A DNA stretch of 64,000 bases from Nocardia sp. CY41. Lineage in GTDB: Bacteria > Actinomycetota > Actinomycetes > Mycobacteriales > Mycobacteriaceae. The DNA lies in assembly GCF_009829325.1 (NCBI RefSeq), contig NZ_VUOS01000010.1, forward strand, positions 1 through 64,000, written 5' to 3'. This document shows positions 46,361 through 59,100 of this stretch, piece after piece (the first letter of the stretch is position 1; each line of letters begins with the position of its first letter). The position numbers and the translations under genes are program-made. A model generated the notes under the pieces. The model was given only the letters and a program-made list of their open reading frames with translations, was not told where the DNA came from and ran no database searches.

Positions 46361-47160
46361 TGGTGGCCATTCCGGACTATTTCCCCGACTGGCTGACCAC
46401 CCTGGTGCTGGGGCACTTTCCGGAGGGAGATCCGGAGGCGATGCGGCGCACCGCCGACGCGTGGTCGGACGCCGCGAACGCGCTCCTGCCGGTACTGCAT
46501 CGGCTCGAAGCGGCGTTGGAGCAGTTGGGCAAGGCGGTCGAGGGCGAGACCGGTACGGCGATGCGGGAGCAGTACCGCAAGATCATCGACCAGATCCAGG
46601 CGCAGATCGATTTCAACAACGCCGTGGCCCGGCAGTTGTACGACAACGCGACGGCCATCGAGTACCAGCAGTACGTCATCATCGGCATCGCGGGAGCGCT
46701 GCTGGCCCAGGTGATCATCGACATGGCGATGCCACCGCCCGGCAGCATCGTGAAGGCCGTCGCCGACCGGGCCGAGGCCAGGGCGGGGATGGAACTGGCC
46801 AAGCGCGACTTGGTGCTGTCCATGCTGGCCAAGGCGGCGCGGTTCGTCGCGGAGCACCCCCGGCTGATGCTGGCCACGAAGGGCGTGTTCTTCGGGACCG
46901 CGATCGGCGGCGGTGTCCCGTATGTCGCGCAGCGTGTGCAGATCGCCCAAGGCCACCGGGAGAAGGTGGATTGGCAGCAGGTCCGGATCGGAGCGGCCGC
47001 CGGTGCCGTCGGTGGTCTCGTCGGTGTCGAGGTCGGGCGGCGCGTCGCACCCGTGGCGATCCGGGCGGGTGGGCGGGTGCTCGGCACCGTGGCCGCCGGC
47101 GGCGTGGGCGGTATGGCCGGCGGCCTGGCGGGCGGGCTGACCGCGTGGGGTCTGACAGGC
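46360..47160 (+). other. Domain: WXG100/CpnT-like N-terminal module with hydrophobic segments (residues 1-267)
   Basis: [40 protein letters not shown] is the opening of actinobacterial CpnT-like toxins (PxWLxxLVLGxxxPEGDE...LADAW), followed by helices of the WXG bundle. [20 protein letters not shown] (~105-124) is a membrane-like helix. [15 protein letters not shown] and the Gly-rich [21 protein letters not shown] (~212-262) are further hydrophobic stretches, as in secretion/translocation modules of such toxins. Confidence 0.75.
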
Positions 47161-50100
47161 GGCCAAATGCGGGGCAAAGACCTGGCCACCATGGTGTGGA
47201 CCGGGTTCGGCTCCGGACTGGTCGGGTCGGTCGGGGCTTCGGTGCGGGCCGCGCGCGCCGGGGCATATTCCGGTGTACCCGAACCGATGGCGTCCGCGGA
47301 TTCGGGTCCACCGCCCGACGCCGCGCCACCGGCCAGGATTTCCGCTCCCGGGGACGGTCAGCCGCCCCGGACTCAGACGGCGACTCCGGAACCCATATCC
47401 ACCACCAGTGAGGTGGACGCGCCGCAAGCGAGGCGGCCCGGGCCCGAGTCGGGCGATGGTTCCACGGACCGGCCGGACGACCTGACCCCGGAGATGATGG
47501 CGGAGGGCGATCAGATCCTCCGCGATATGGTCGACGACGCCCTCGCCCGAATTCTGGGAGGCGATGGCCCTGGTCAGCTGTCGGACGGCAGCGGTGGAAC
47601 GACACCCGGGATCGGCCCAGACCATCCCTCAGGGGGGTCAGCGCCCTCCTCGTCACGAGGTGGTGGCACCGGATGGTCCGGGTGGCAGATGACCGAGCCC
47701 ACAAGGGGCGGGGTCGCCGTGACCACACATCCCGAAGGCGGTTCGGCCACGCCGATGCCGACCCGCCAATTCCGGATCAGCGATCCTCAGGTGCGTCCGG
47801 ACCAGCAGGGAATCAATGTGATCACCGAGGGGACGGTTACCCATCCGGACAGCCCCGCGATGGGCACCGAGGTCCTTTTCGACGACGGCAGCAGTTCATA
47901 CTCCCCCGTCGTGATCGAGCACGGACCTGCTGGGGAGATGTACTTGCTCGCGCCGGAACAGCCTGCATCCCAGGACACGACGACGGGACCTCCACCGGCC
48001 GGTGAAACGCTCGACCAAGGGGCCACCACCCAACAGGGACAACCTCTTCACAAAGTCGATTTCGACGCGGAAATCGCTCAGCTGGAAGCCGAACTGGCGC
48101 AGACCTCCCCATTGGCGACCGCGGATCCGACGGCGCTATCGGTGACAGCACCGGACGCCACACCGACGCCCGCTGCCCATATCGGAACGGACAACGTCGT
48201 CGCGGGGCACGCGCAGTCGGCTCCGGATGCCCCGCCCGCAGTGTCCGCCGGGACCGATACGCCCGATCCCGGCGCACAGGCCAGTGCGGCGATACCGCAG
48301 ACCGGCGCCGCACCCGCGGGACACGCCTCCGCCGCGCCCGACTCGCGAAACCCCGTCATCCCACCGACCGCCGCGACCCCGGCAGCGGCCGCACCGGCAG
48401 CGACAAGCGGCACTTCGCACACCGGCGGCCCGAAACCGCCCCTGGGCCCCCCACCGCCCACGGGCTCACAAAGCACCGGGCCACTGGCGGGTCGGACACC
48501 TGATGCCCACGGCCATGCCGCCTACCCGAATGGGCCGACGACATCGGCTTCGGCCAGCCCCCATGCCGCCCCGGCACCAGCGGCTCCAATCGACGCAACC
48601 GGCCGACCCGGCACAGACGACGAACCCGACGCCGATCCGGAAGAGTTCCCAACCCCACCGGGAACCGTCGTGGACGACCCTCGGGAGCACAACGTCCAGA
48701 AAGACCCCCGGGAACACAGCGTCCAGCAAGACCCCCGGGAACACAGCGTCCAGAAAAAGCCGTCCGGAGATTACGTCGTCATCCCCGGCGTCTCCTACCC
48801 GCTGGAGGACGAACCACCTGCCGACGCCATCCCGGTTATTCCGCGGACCCCCGCTCTGACTCCCCTGCCCAACGATTCCGTAAGCCTGGGCCGCGCCTTC
48901 GAGAATCCGGACAACCCCGAGAACACCCCGGGTCCCACCTCGCCGCGCGCTCCAGACATAGCCAACCCTCTGTCGGATCGCCATTCGGCCGCACCGGAAA
49001 CCAATCTGGATGCCGGGCTCGGCAAACCGCCCGATTCACTGGCGATGCCGTCCAGGTACGCGACCGAACCGAACCCCGAAACCCCTGGTGCTCCCCAGGA
49101 ACCCGGGGCCCCGCAACTCAACCCGCACTCCCTCGAGTACAACGAGGACCCCAGCCGCCTTCCCGCTATCGGTGGAGTGCCACACCTCTCACCCGCCCCA
49201 CAACCGAAGAAGAGGGAAGGAAAGCGCCTGGTCGCCCGAATGGGTGCCGAGCCGGAGGACAAACCCAAACGCCGCAAGAAACAGCCGCCGCCCCCACCTC
49301 CGCCACCGCCGCAAGACGTGGCCGAGACGCCGATCTCGGTGCCGACGCCGGGCGTGCGGTCCGACGCGAAGAATTCGGGCAACCGCTCCAGCCTGCTACG
49401 CGACCCGAACCAGCCGGGGCAGGACACTTCCCACAAAACCGCCGGCACTCCTCGCGACTTCACTCGAATAAGGGATGGGATCACCGCCGCCTACCGGCAA
49501 ACCGAGGGTGCGGGCGAGCTTCACCCGGTGAGCCAGGCGCTGGGCCGGATGGAGCCACTCGATCTGATCATTCTCAACGAGTTGAGCCCGCTGGTGCGCA
49601 GGCGCGTCCTCGACGTCGTAACCGCGGTCGAGAAGGGCCAGGAACTCTCACCCTTGCAGGGCGACGCGATCAAGGCATTCGTCCGTTTGCTGCCGATGGA
49701 GCCGCTCGACAGCACCGGCACGCTGACCGACCTCGAGTTCACCGAACTCCGGCTGGTCGCGGAGGACAAATCGCTCCGGGAAATCGGCGTGTTGATCGGG
49801 TTGAAGGAAACCACGGTCCGGGCTCACCTCGTCCGCATCGAACGCAAACTCAGCGCAGAAGACCGAGTAACGGCGGTAGTGGCGGCGATACGCAAAGGCA
49901 TTCTGCCGCTAACGCTCGACGAGCGCGCGGATCGAGCCCGCTCCCCCATGCTGACCCCGCGCGAGACCGAGGCCCTCGCTCTGGTCGCGGAGGGCAAATC
50001 CAGCCCGGAGATCGCCACGCAGCTGGGCGTCTCCGTGGCCGCGGTGGATTCTCTGGTGGAACGCGCCGGTGAGAAGCTCGGCTCACCCACCAGGGCGGGG

Positions 50101-53100
50101 ATGGTCGCCGTGGCCGTCAGCACGGACGTCCTCCCTCGTACCACACCGGGAGGCGATTCCGGCCACGCGCCTCCTGAGCTCACTCCACGCGAGATCGAGG
50201 TGCTCACCCTCATCGCGAAAGGCAAAACCAGCGCCGGGATAGCCGACGACCTCGGACTGACCCCGCAGACTGTGGAGTCCTATGCGTCGAGGATCAACCG
50301 AAAGCTAGGAGTAGGCACCCGAGCCGGGTCGGTGGCGATCGTCATCCGCACCGGCATCATTCCCCCGATCGCAGCGAATGCGTCAGATGGCGCCGCCACG
50401 CCCGAGCTGACGCCTCGGGAACGAGAAGTGCTCGGCCTGGTCGCGAAAGGCGCGAATGACAACGAGATAGCCGCTGCGCTGGGCCTGACCCGACAGAGCG
50501 CAAAAACGTACGTCTCCAATATCAACGACAAGTTCGGCACTCATCACCGCGCCGGGATGGCCGCTTTCGCACTACGCACAGGCAACCTTCCGCTGATGGA
50601 TGCTCCCCCGGTCGCCGATGCCGAGAAGACAGGAAGCGGCGGCGGTTCCCCGATCGGACGCAGGCCCCGGGTCGGGACTGACGATGGGAAGAGCCACCTC
50701 GAGCGACCGAAGCGGTCCGGTGGCGGCGGGCCGCCATCGGGCCCAGTGGTGTCCTTCCGGCCCAGTGATCCGTTCGCGACCGAACACCCTCGTAAGCCGC
50801 ATCGCCGCCTCAGCAGAGGGATGGTCGACGACGGGCTGGACCCCGGTGTATTCAACTACCGCAACCCGGTGACCGGCCAGTTCTCCGGCGTGGACGAACC
50901 GCCCGACGGACAGACCGGCAAGCAGAGCCCTGCATCACCGCCGGCGGTCACCGATGCGGAATCGGCGCCGCTGGAGTATCGCGGTACTCCGGACGATGCT
51001 CTGGACACTCCACCCGGGCGCGCGGCCCGCAGCGACGGCGCCCCGGTACCGGCGACGCCATTCACCAAAGGTGCGCCGATAGAGGGGCAGCTGACCTTCC
51101 ACACGCCACCCGGTGACGTACCAGGCGTTGGTCGAGGCACGTCGGAGGGCGGCCTCGATGCCATCGCCCGACTGCGCGCCGCCGTCGATACCGGCCAACT
51201 GGGGTTGGTGATCGAGGGGGTCCAGGCGGAACGCGAAGCCGCGGCGGTGGGCGTGCCCACGGAGGTGGAACCGGTCGAGCGGATCGACCAGATGCTTGCC
51301 GGGCTCTACGAGCTGCGCGCCGCGATGAGTCAACCGAACGTGCAGGTCCCGCCGACGCGGTTCCAGACACTGGTACAGCTCTACCACGCGGTGATGGAGC
51401 GGCTGGCGGCATTGACGGACGCGGACAATCTCACCACCGCGAACCGCCCTCCCACAGGCGGAGTTCAACAGGTTTTCGACCTTCGCGACCGCAACCAGCG
51501 GGTCGCCGAAGCCAGGCAGCGGTTCGCCGAAGCCGACAGCCGGGTCGATCAGCTCGCGGCGAAGTTGGACGCGGCCCCGACCAGCGCACCGGCGAGCGCC
51601 GGAGACCGGGGTCTGCTGGAGACTGTCGATATCGGTCTGCTGCGGACGTTGCATGCTCACCTCCAGGCGGCAAGCGATGCCGCGAGGGTGGATCCGCGTA
51701 TGGCGACACCGGCGCAGATAGCGAGATATCAGAAACTCCGCGGCATGTTCCACCGGGTCGATGAACTGCTGAGGACAGCGGACGACCCGGAGGCGGAGAT
51801 CGCCGATGACCGCGTGCGGAACCTGGTCTTCCACTTCCACGCCGCGACGGAGTGGGTGGCTTTCGAGAACGCGAACGACGCCGACGCGACGAACGTCAGG
51901 AACGTCTACGTGCGGGGCCGAGAGGACCTGGTCAGGGCAGCGGTCGACCGCTTCCGCAATGCCGACGAGCGTGTTCGCTCGCTGACGCATGCCCTGTACC
52001 CGAGCACGCCTGACGGTGCGCCCGCCGGGCCGGCTACCGCACAGCCGGGGAGGTCATCCGAACTACCGGCACCAGGACCCGTCGTGGCGCCGCAGGCAGG
52101 AAGCGAAGCAGCTCTCGACACACCGCAGCTACTCGATGCACTCCGGCAGATGTTTCCGAACGCCTCGTTCGACGACATCGTGGCGTTGCGCGAACTCTCC
52201 TTCCAGCGAAATGGGACGAGCGCACCCGACCGTTCCCGCGAGAGTTTGGAAATCCTGCTGCGCAAAGCTTGGGAGAGGCGAGCGGAGATCGGTACGCCGT
52301 TCCAGATCTACTCCATACAGATCGGCTACGGGGAAGGTGTTTCCACCTTTGATCCCGTCTCCTATCTCCGCGAGCTGGTGGAAATCCTCGAACATCGCTC
52401 TCCGGAGAACAGGGTCGCCTACTCGCAAACTTCTGCCGGCGAGCTCGAGGTGCGCCTCGGCGACCTGGCTGCCGTGACCGGGGATCCTGCCGCACTTCCC
52501 TTTCTGAGATTCTCCCGCCCCAGCGAACCGCGGATGCGCGGCTTCCGCGTCTATATTCATCCGGCTCCGGACACCGCGCCCGGTCTGATGCGCGACTTCG
52601 TGCGGGAGGTCATCGACCAACCGGATCGGTTCCCCGGTGTCCGCAGCGCGAAGATCGCCGGACCGGTTGTACCCAGGAATGACGGCATCGTCACCAACGT
52701 GAACACCCTGGCGGACGCCGTCCGGGTCCTCAACTGGCTGCGTGATTATCAGCAAGCCCATCCTGACTCGTTCCTGTGGTCCGTACCGGCGATGACTTTT
52801 CAGGTGCTGCCCGGCGTGAGCCTCGGTGCGGAACCGGTTTATCCGCTGAGCTTCGGCGAGGTGCGCTCGCAAGCCATCTTCGTCGCGCTTCGATCTACTC
52901 GGGAAGCCGACGGAGATTTCGCCGCATTCCGGCAGCAGGCACTCACCACACTGGCCGCGGCCGACGTGGATCCCGATCATCCCTGGCTGCCTGCGGGCTC
53001 GCCCGCGTGGCGCGACCATCACGAGGTCGATCTGATCTCGGCAGCCGGTGTGACCGACCGGGGCGGCCAGGTCGGTGAGCGGCACGACGGGAACGAGGAT

Positions 53101-56100
53101 TCCTTCGGGCTCACGACAGCCCGAGTCGGCGACGAGCAGTGGACCGCGGCGGCGGTTGCCGACGGTGTGTCCGCTCAAGGACACAGCGAAGAGGCCTCGG
53201 AGGCGGCCACCCAAGCTGCCACGGCAGTGCTGCATACGGAGGCAGCCCGGGTCACACGCGGTGAAAGGCCGGATCCCGAGGCAACCGCGAAGAGAGCGTT
53301 CGAGGCTGCCGAGCGTGCCGTTCACGAGCTGATATCGACGAAATACGCTGATTCCGAACTACCGCCGGCCACCACGCTGATGCTCACCATCGCCACTCCC
53401 GCAAAGCTCATCACACTGTCCCGCGGTGATTCACCCGCGTTCTGGATTCCTCGCGACGGCGGCCCCGCGATCCCGTTGACCGAGGTCGACCCGGCCATGA
53501 TCGAATTGGCCGAGAGTCTCGGTATGAGTGTCGACGAGCTCAGACACTCCTGGCTGGCGTCGAGCGTGCGGGGCTACCTCGGTAAGGACAGCGAATCGGG
53601 CGAGCTGAATCCCCTCGTCCATGACGTCACCGAGCACGGATTCGTAGCACTGTTCTCGGACGGCGCCGTGAACATCTACTACGAAAACGAGTCGAGCGCG
53701 GACACTCCCGAGCAGAGGATCGCCGACACGCTCCGCCAGAAGCTGGCGGAATCGTCGGGCAACCTGCTCGGTGCGGCGAGAGCGTTCGTGCAGCACGCCA
53801 TCGATGCGCAGGAGCACGACAACGTCACAGCCGTGCTGATCGACAGTCCTTTCCAGAACTCCGGTACCGCGAATTCCCCACCCACCGCGACCGAAAGTGG
53901 CGAGCCACTCGCCGCACATGTTTCTGGAACGTCCGATGCCCTGCAGCGCATGGCGAAAGGGGGAAGGGATGTCGGCGAGCGTTACGAGATCGCGGATCGT
54001 CCCGCGAGCGCGGCTGCTCAGGACAGCGAATTGTCAGCCGACCTCGCTGCTCAGGAAGGCCCACCACAAACCGACGTACCGCGCGAACGTCTGGCCGCGT
54101 ATATCCAGCTAGGGGAACTCCAGCCCGGGACACCCGAGCATGAGCGCTTGGCCGCCGATATAGCTCGACGCGACGCACTGGCCCACCGTTGGCTCACGCT
54201 GGCACTGGGCATGTTCGCCTTGGAACACCAGTTGGCCGCACCGGATCTCTCGCCGGCCACCGCGACCGAGCTGGCTCGCCGACGCGACGAGCTGCGTACC
54301 GAAGTCGAACGCGCCGGCCGGGCGCTGGCCCCCGGACACACCGATCCGGCCGCGCTGCTGGGGACGCCGCCTGACGCGCGTCTCCAGTCGATCATGCAGC
54401 CGGAGGAAGCACGACTGGCGTTTCAGGTGGTCAACGACCGGTACGGACGCCAGGTGGTCCCCATCCCCACCGGTGTGCGAACGGCCCTCATCTATTCCCG
54501 GGGAGATCTCACGCGGGCTGTGGGTGACGACAACCTGCATGAGTTCACCTCTTTGACCGGAGCTTTCGACCTCATCGACCAGATGCCCGCCGAAGCGACA
54601 GCGATCGTGCGAACGCTGTCCAACTTCAATACCGACAACGTGGCGGTGTACACCAAGGACAGCGGCGGCCCGGTCATCGAAATCAGCCCCCCGATAGCCC
54701 GCATGAAGCCGATCGACCGCTCCACGGGTGCTGCGAAATACGATTCGGTCGTCCGCAAAGTCTGGGTCGCGCTCTACGACGAGAACGGCGTGCTGATTCC
54801 CCCTCCGGCGCCGCACACCGACGCCCCCTCGAGCAATCCCGCGCAACAAAAGCGCCCTGGAGGCGGCAGTCCGTCCCCCGGCCCGGTGGTGTCCTTCCAA
54901 GCCGTCGATCCGTTCGCCCCCGAGCGTCCCGCCCGCAAGCGTCATCGCACGTTGACCGGCATCCTCGGACCCGACGGACTCGAGTGGGGCGTAGTCAACT
55001 ACAAGAATCCCGTAACCGGCCAGCTCTCGGGTATGGGCGAACCCGAGGAACCCGCCGACAACTCGAACTCGGAAAGCGCCGCGACCACACCACCTCCCGA
55101 CACACACGACAAGCCGGTCGAACCCTCACACCGTTCGGACGATCAGCCGATAACCGACAGCCGCATACCGGCACAACCGGGTCGGGGCGCAGACAACACG
55201 GCACGAACCTCGAGCGCGCCGTGGAGCGGTCATCCCGACGCGGCGACTACCGAGGCTTCGCGAACCACACCGTGGAATCCTGCTGCGGAGAGCAAGCCGG
55301 CAGCGGATCCGGCACTCGCAGGCGGCGAAGCATCCCGGACCTCCACCGACACGAATCCGATCGAGGTATCGGGATCCATCGTCGTCCGGATGCTGGGCGA
55401 GGGAACAACAACAGCCGAGTTTTCGAAACGGTCCACGATCAGCGGCCTCGTTACGGCGGTCGGGCCGGGAACCGATTCCACCCCGACAACGGCGATCGAT
55501 GAAACCGGAGCGCGCCGGACGACCGCGACGCTGGTATTGCACGCGGTCGAAGCGCCGGAGATGAGCCATCCGACGCTCGCCGCCGAAGTCGGCGGCTTCG
55601 TTCCCATCTCCATCACAAGCGGTGATCTCACCGCGCAGGTCATGATCATCTATCGGGTTTTCCAATCGAGGCGACCTGTCGAAGCGATGGTCATCTACGT
55701 TTCTCCGGTACAGGACAATGTCAACTTCGGCACCGTACGTGGGCTCATCGATGCCGCTTTGATGGATCGCTTTCCAGCCACCACAATCGCGATCAAAGAG
55801 CTCCATCAGGACGGCACAGGCGAAGCTGTCGAGCGCGAATTGCTTCCGCATGCGGAGCGGGTCGTTCCACCCACGACGCTCGGAATGACGCAGACCGACT
55901 CCCAAAGCGTCGCCGAATCCCTGCGCACCTCGAGCGCCGCACCGGAGCCCCCCGATCTCCACAACGCCGACTATGCCGATCTTCATGCCTGGGCCGCGGC
56001 GCTTTCCGCCGACGATGTGCGCACGCTGCTCACCCGCATGCACGCCGAAACCATCGGGCATCTGGAGGCAGCCGATCGTGGCGCACCACCGCCTGCGCCC

Positions 56101-59100
56101 GAAGTCGTGGCGACCGCACGAGCGCTCAATGTCCTGGTGTGGGAGCAAGCCCACCGGCTCCAGGCAGACACGCACTCCGGTCCGATCGACGACTACGCGA
56201 CGCTGTTCGCCGTCAGCCGCCGGCTTGCGGCCCAGCTGCCTGCTGTCCGAGAACTGGCCGCGGCGGCCGACACCACCTTCACGGTGGCCGGAACATTGGC
56301 TCTTCACCGCCCCGGCACGGCTGCGGCGCACCTCTCGCCGGCGGACCCGAGCTTCAATTTCATGCACCGATTTCCCGAGCATCTCGGCCGGTCGATCGCC
56401 AAGATCGAGCGGTCTTTCGATTCGGTGCCTTGGTCCGAGGAGTCGTCGCTCACGCCGCGAACTGTGTCGGAGTACGAACATGTCGGACTCACGAATGCGG
56501 CGGTTCAGCAGATAGTCGAACTCCGCCGGCATTTCGATGAAGTCCTCGATTCGCAGGGCAGAGACTGGTCCGCGATCATCGACAGCCACTTGATGTCGGT
56601 CACCGGACTCGGATTCGATCCCGGGCTGACCCGCGCCGTTGCGTCACTCTCGACGGAAGCGGCGGCTTTCGGTCGCGCGCGAACCGGACCGGAGCAGGAT
56701 TTCGCCCGCGCCGCGGCATCCTATCTGCCTGTCCTGACCACGGCGCTCACGCATTATCTGACGTGGACGCGCGATGCCGCTCTCGCGCTCGACTTGCTCG
56801 AACAGGCCGACCGAGCCTTCGCCGAGACCGCCCGCCGCCTGCACCACTGGCAACCCGCGCAGGACGCCGCGCGACGAATCGCGGTGCTGCGCAAGTCCGT
56901 CGACGGTTGGCGACAGAACCTGCCCGATTACGAACTGCCGAGGAAGATGCGGGAAAATGCGCTGATCATCTTCGCCGAGCAGACGGCCTTCTTCCCGGCA
57001 CTCGAGCAGACGCTGCAGGAGCTGCGCCGCATAGGTAGTTCGAGCACCGACGCGAGCCAGCCGTTGCCTCCGGCCGACTACAACCTGCCGCGTCGTCCGC
57101 GCGCCGACTGGTTCCGGCTGACCGAGGAACGCCGCACCCACATTCTGGACGGCGACGCGACCGGCGGCGGCCACCGGTACGGCACCGGCAAGGCGGGCAA
57201 GACCGAGTTTCCGGAGAGCTGGGGCGATGAGAAGATCATCGAAGTCACCTTCACCGTCGCCCGAAATTGGGCGAACCCGGTGCTGCGCGAGTCCGTGGAC
57301 GGGAGAACCGGTGATACGCACTTCTGGCAGCTCGAGGAAGTCGTCGACGAGGTGCGAGTCGTCGTCCGGGTGGGCATGGACGGACGCATCCTCACGGCGT
57401 GGCCGGCGAGTGGAGTCGGAGTCGTCCGCAATCCTGCGGTACCGCAGCCGGCCGCTCAGCCGCCGGCGAAAATCCGGGTGAGCGGCCGCACCATTCGCAA
57501 AGTGCTGACCAGCCGGGGCCCGGATAGTAGAGCGCCCGGTATGGCCAAGTTCCCGGCCGACTGGGCCGAGAATGTGGACACGTTCCTGGCCATCATCACC
57601 GACGCGGGCGGGCGAGCCCTCCAGGACAACGCGATCACCGTTCACCCGGATCGGCCGAATCGTCAGTGGTTGGTGCGGTGCGAGTACGACGGTGTCGCCT
57701 TCACCCTCGACGTCGACGCCGAGGGGCGAGTGCGATACATGTGGCCGGACAGCGGCCCGGGGGTCACCTACAACGCACCGCACCCATTCGCCTCGACCGG
57801 TGAGTCCGCCCCGCGGGCACAACAGCGAAGCGATGCCGAGACGTCCACTGGGCAGCAGGCCCCGGCGGCTGAAAGTAATGCGCCATCCACCAATCCGGCT
57901 CGGCAGTCCAGCATGCGCGCCGGGCATCCGGGAGCAATGGCGGACCATCCCACTCGGTTCGGACCGGAAACTCCCGGGGACGTAGGGGCGGTGCCGCCGC
58001 CACGCGGACAGAGATTCGACCCGGGCTCGGTCCATGCGATCGGCCCGAACCCGGAAGGATGGGCGGTCGGTGGACGCGGTCGCCAGCCCGAACCCTCATC
58101 CACGGGCGCCCGCGAGTCGAATGCCACCGGCGAGACCACTACCGACGGGACCGCGTCGGTCTCCCAGCACCACGCCGACGATCCGCTGGGCCGCCCCTAC
58201 GATCCGGGCGTACCGCATCGAGACAATGGCGAATTCGCGCACGACAGGACCACCCCGGGTGCGCCGGACAGTGCTGACCCACCGGCCGGGCGGCAAGTCG
58301 GGGGCGGTGCGACGCCATCTCCACGCGAGCAACCGCATTTCTACGACGACGTCGACCCGCACGCGGTACTCGATACCCCCGCCCGAAACCGGCGCATAGG
58401 ACGCCGAGCCGGACCCGACCCCCGCGTCTTCCATCACGACGAGAACGATCAGCTGGGCCGCCCCTATGGGCACGCCGTACCACCTACCCCGCCCGATGCG
58501 GGCGAACCGTCACCCACCGCCCCGGCCCACGGAACCGAAGGCTCCGCACACCCGGGAAGCGACGATCCGCCGATACCACGACCGTTGGAGCCGGACCACG
58601 CCGGCGAAAAGGCTGCGCATCAACGGCACACGCCCGACCGAGCAGTCACACCTGCAACACAGGGCCGGACATCGAGCAAGGCGCCTGCCGCTGCCGGCCA
58701 GGCTCCGGATTTCCGCAGGCCGAGCGATGAGGCGGTGGAACTGTTCCATCGGATACTCGACGCGGAGCAGGCCGATGACCCGCGTGCACCCGAACTCCGG
58801 GCAGAGGCCGAACGGCGCATCCCGGATGACGGGGAGCGTGCCTACGTCGAGCGTTACGTCGGCAATGAACGCAGGGCCGCGGCGTTGGCGGCGGAGCTGG
58901 GAATTACGCCGGAGCAGCTGCGTGTGTCGATGACCGAGGAGCTGACGCAGGCATTCAGCGGGGAAATCGTTATTCGCACCAGGGCCGTCACTCTGGGGCG
59001 CATTCTCGAGAGCGGTAGATTCAAAACCATTTTCGAGACTGCGGCTAAAAGCCTCTTGGGGCGAGCGCAGTTGGCACGTAGAGCGGAGATCGAACAGGAG

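Noticed and set aside
45229..47625. 798-codon minus-strand frame across the WXG genes
   Set aside because: Ser/Arg/Pro-rich shadow of the linker regions; the plus-strand genes carry recognisable domains and an ATGA overlap.
53047..53850. PP2C as a separate gene
   Set aside because: No stop or start signal separates it; the frame is continuous on both sides.
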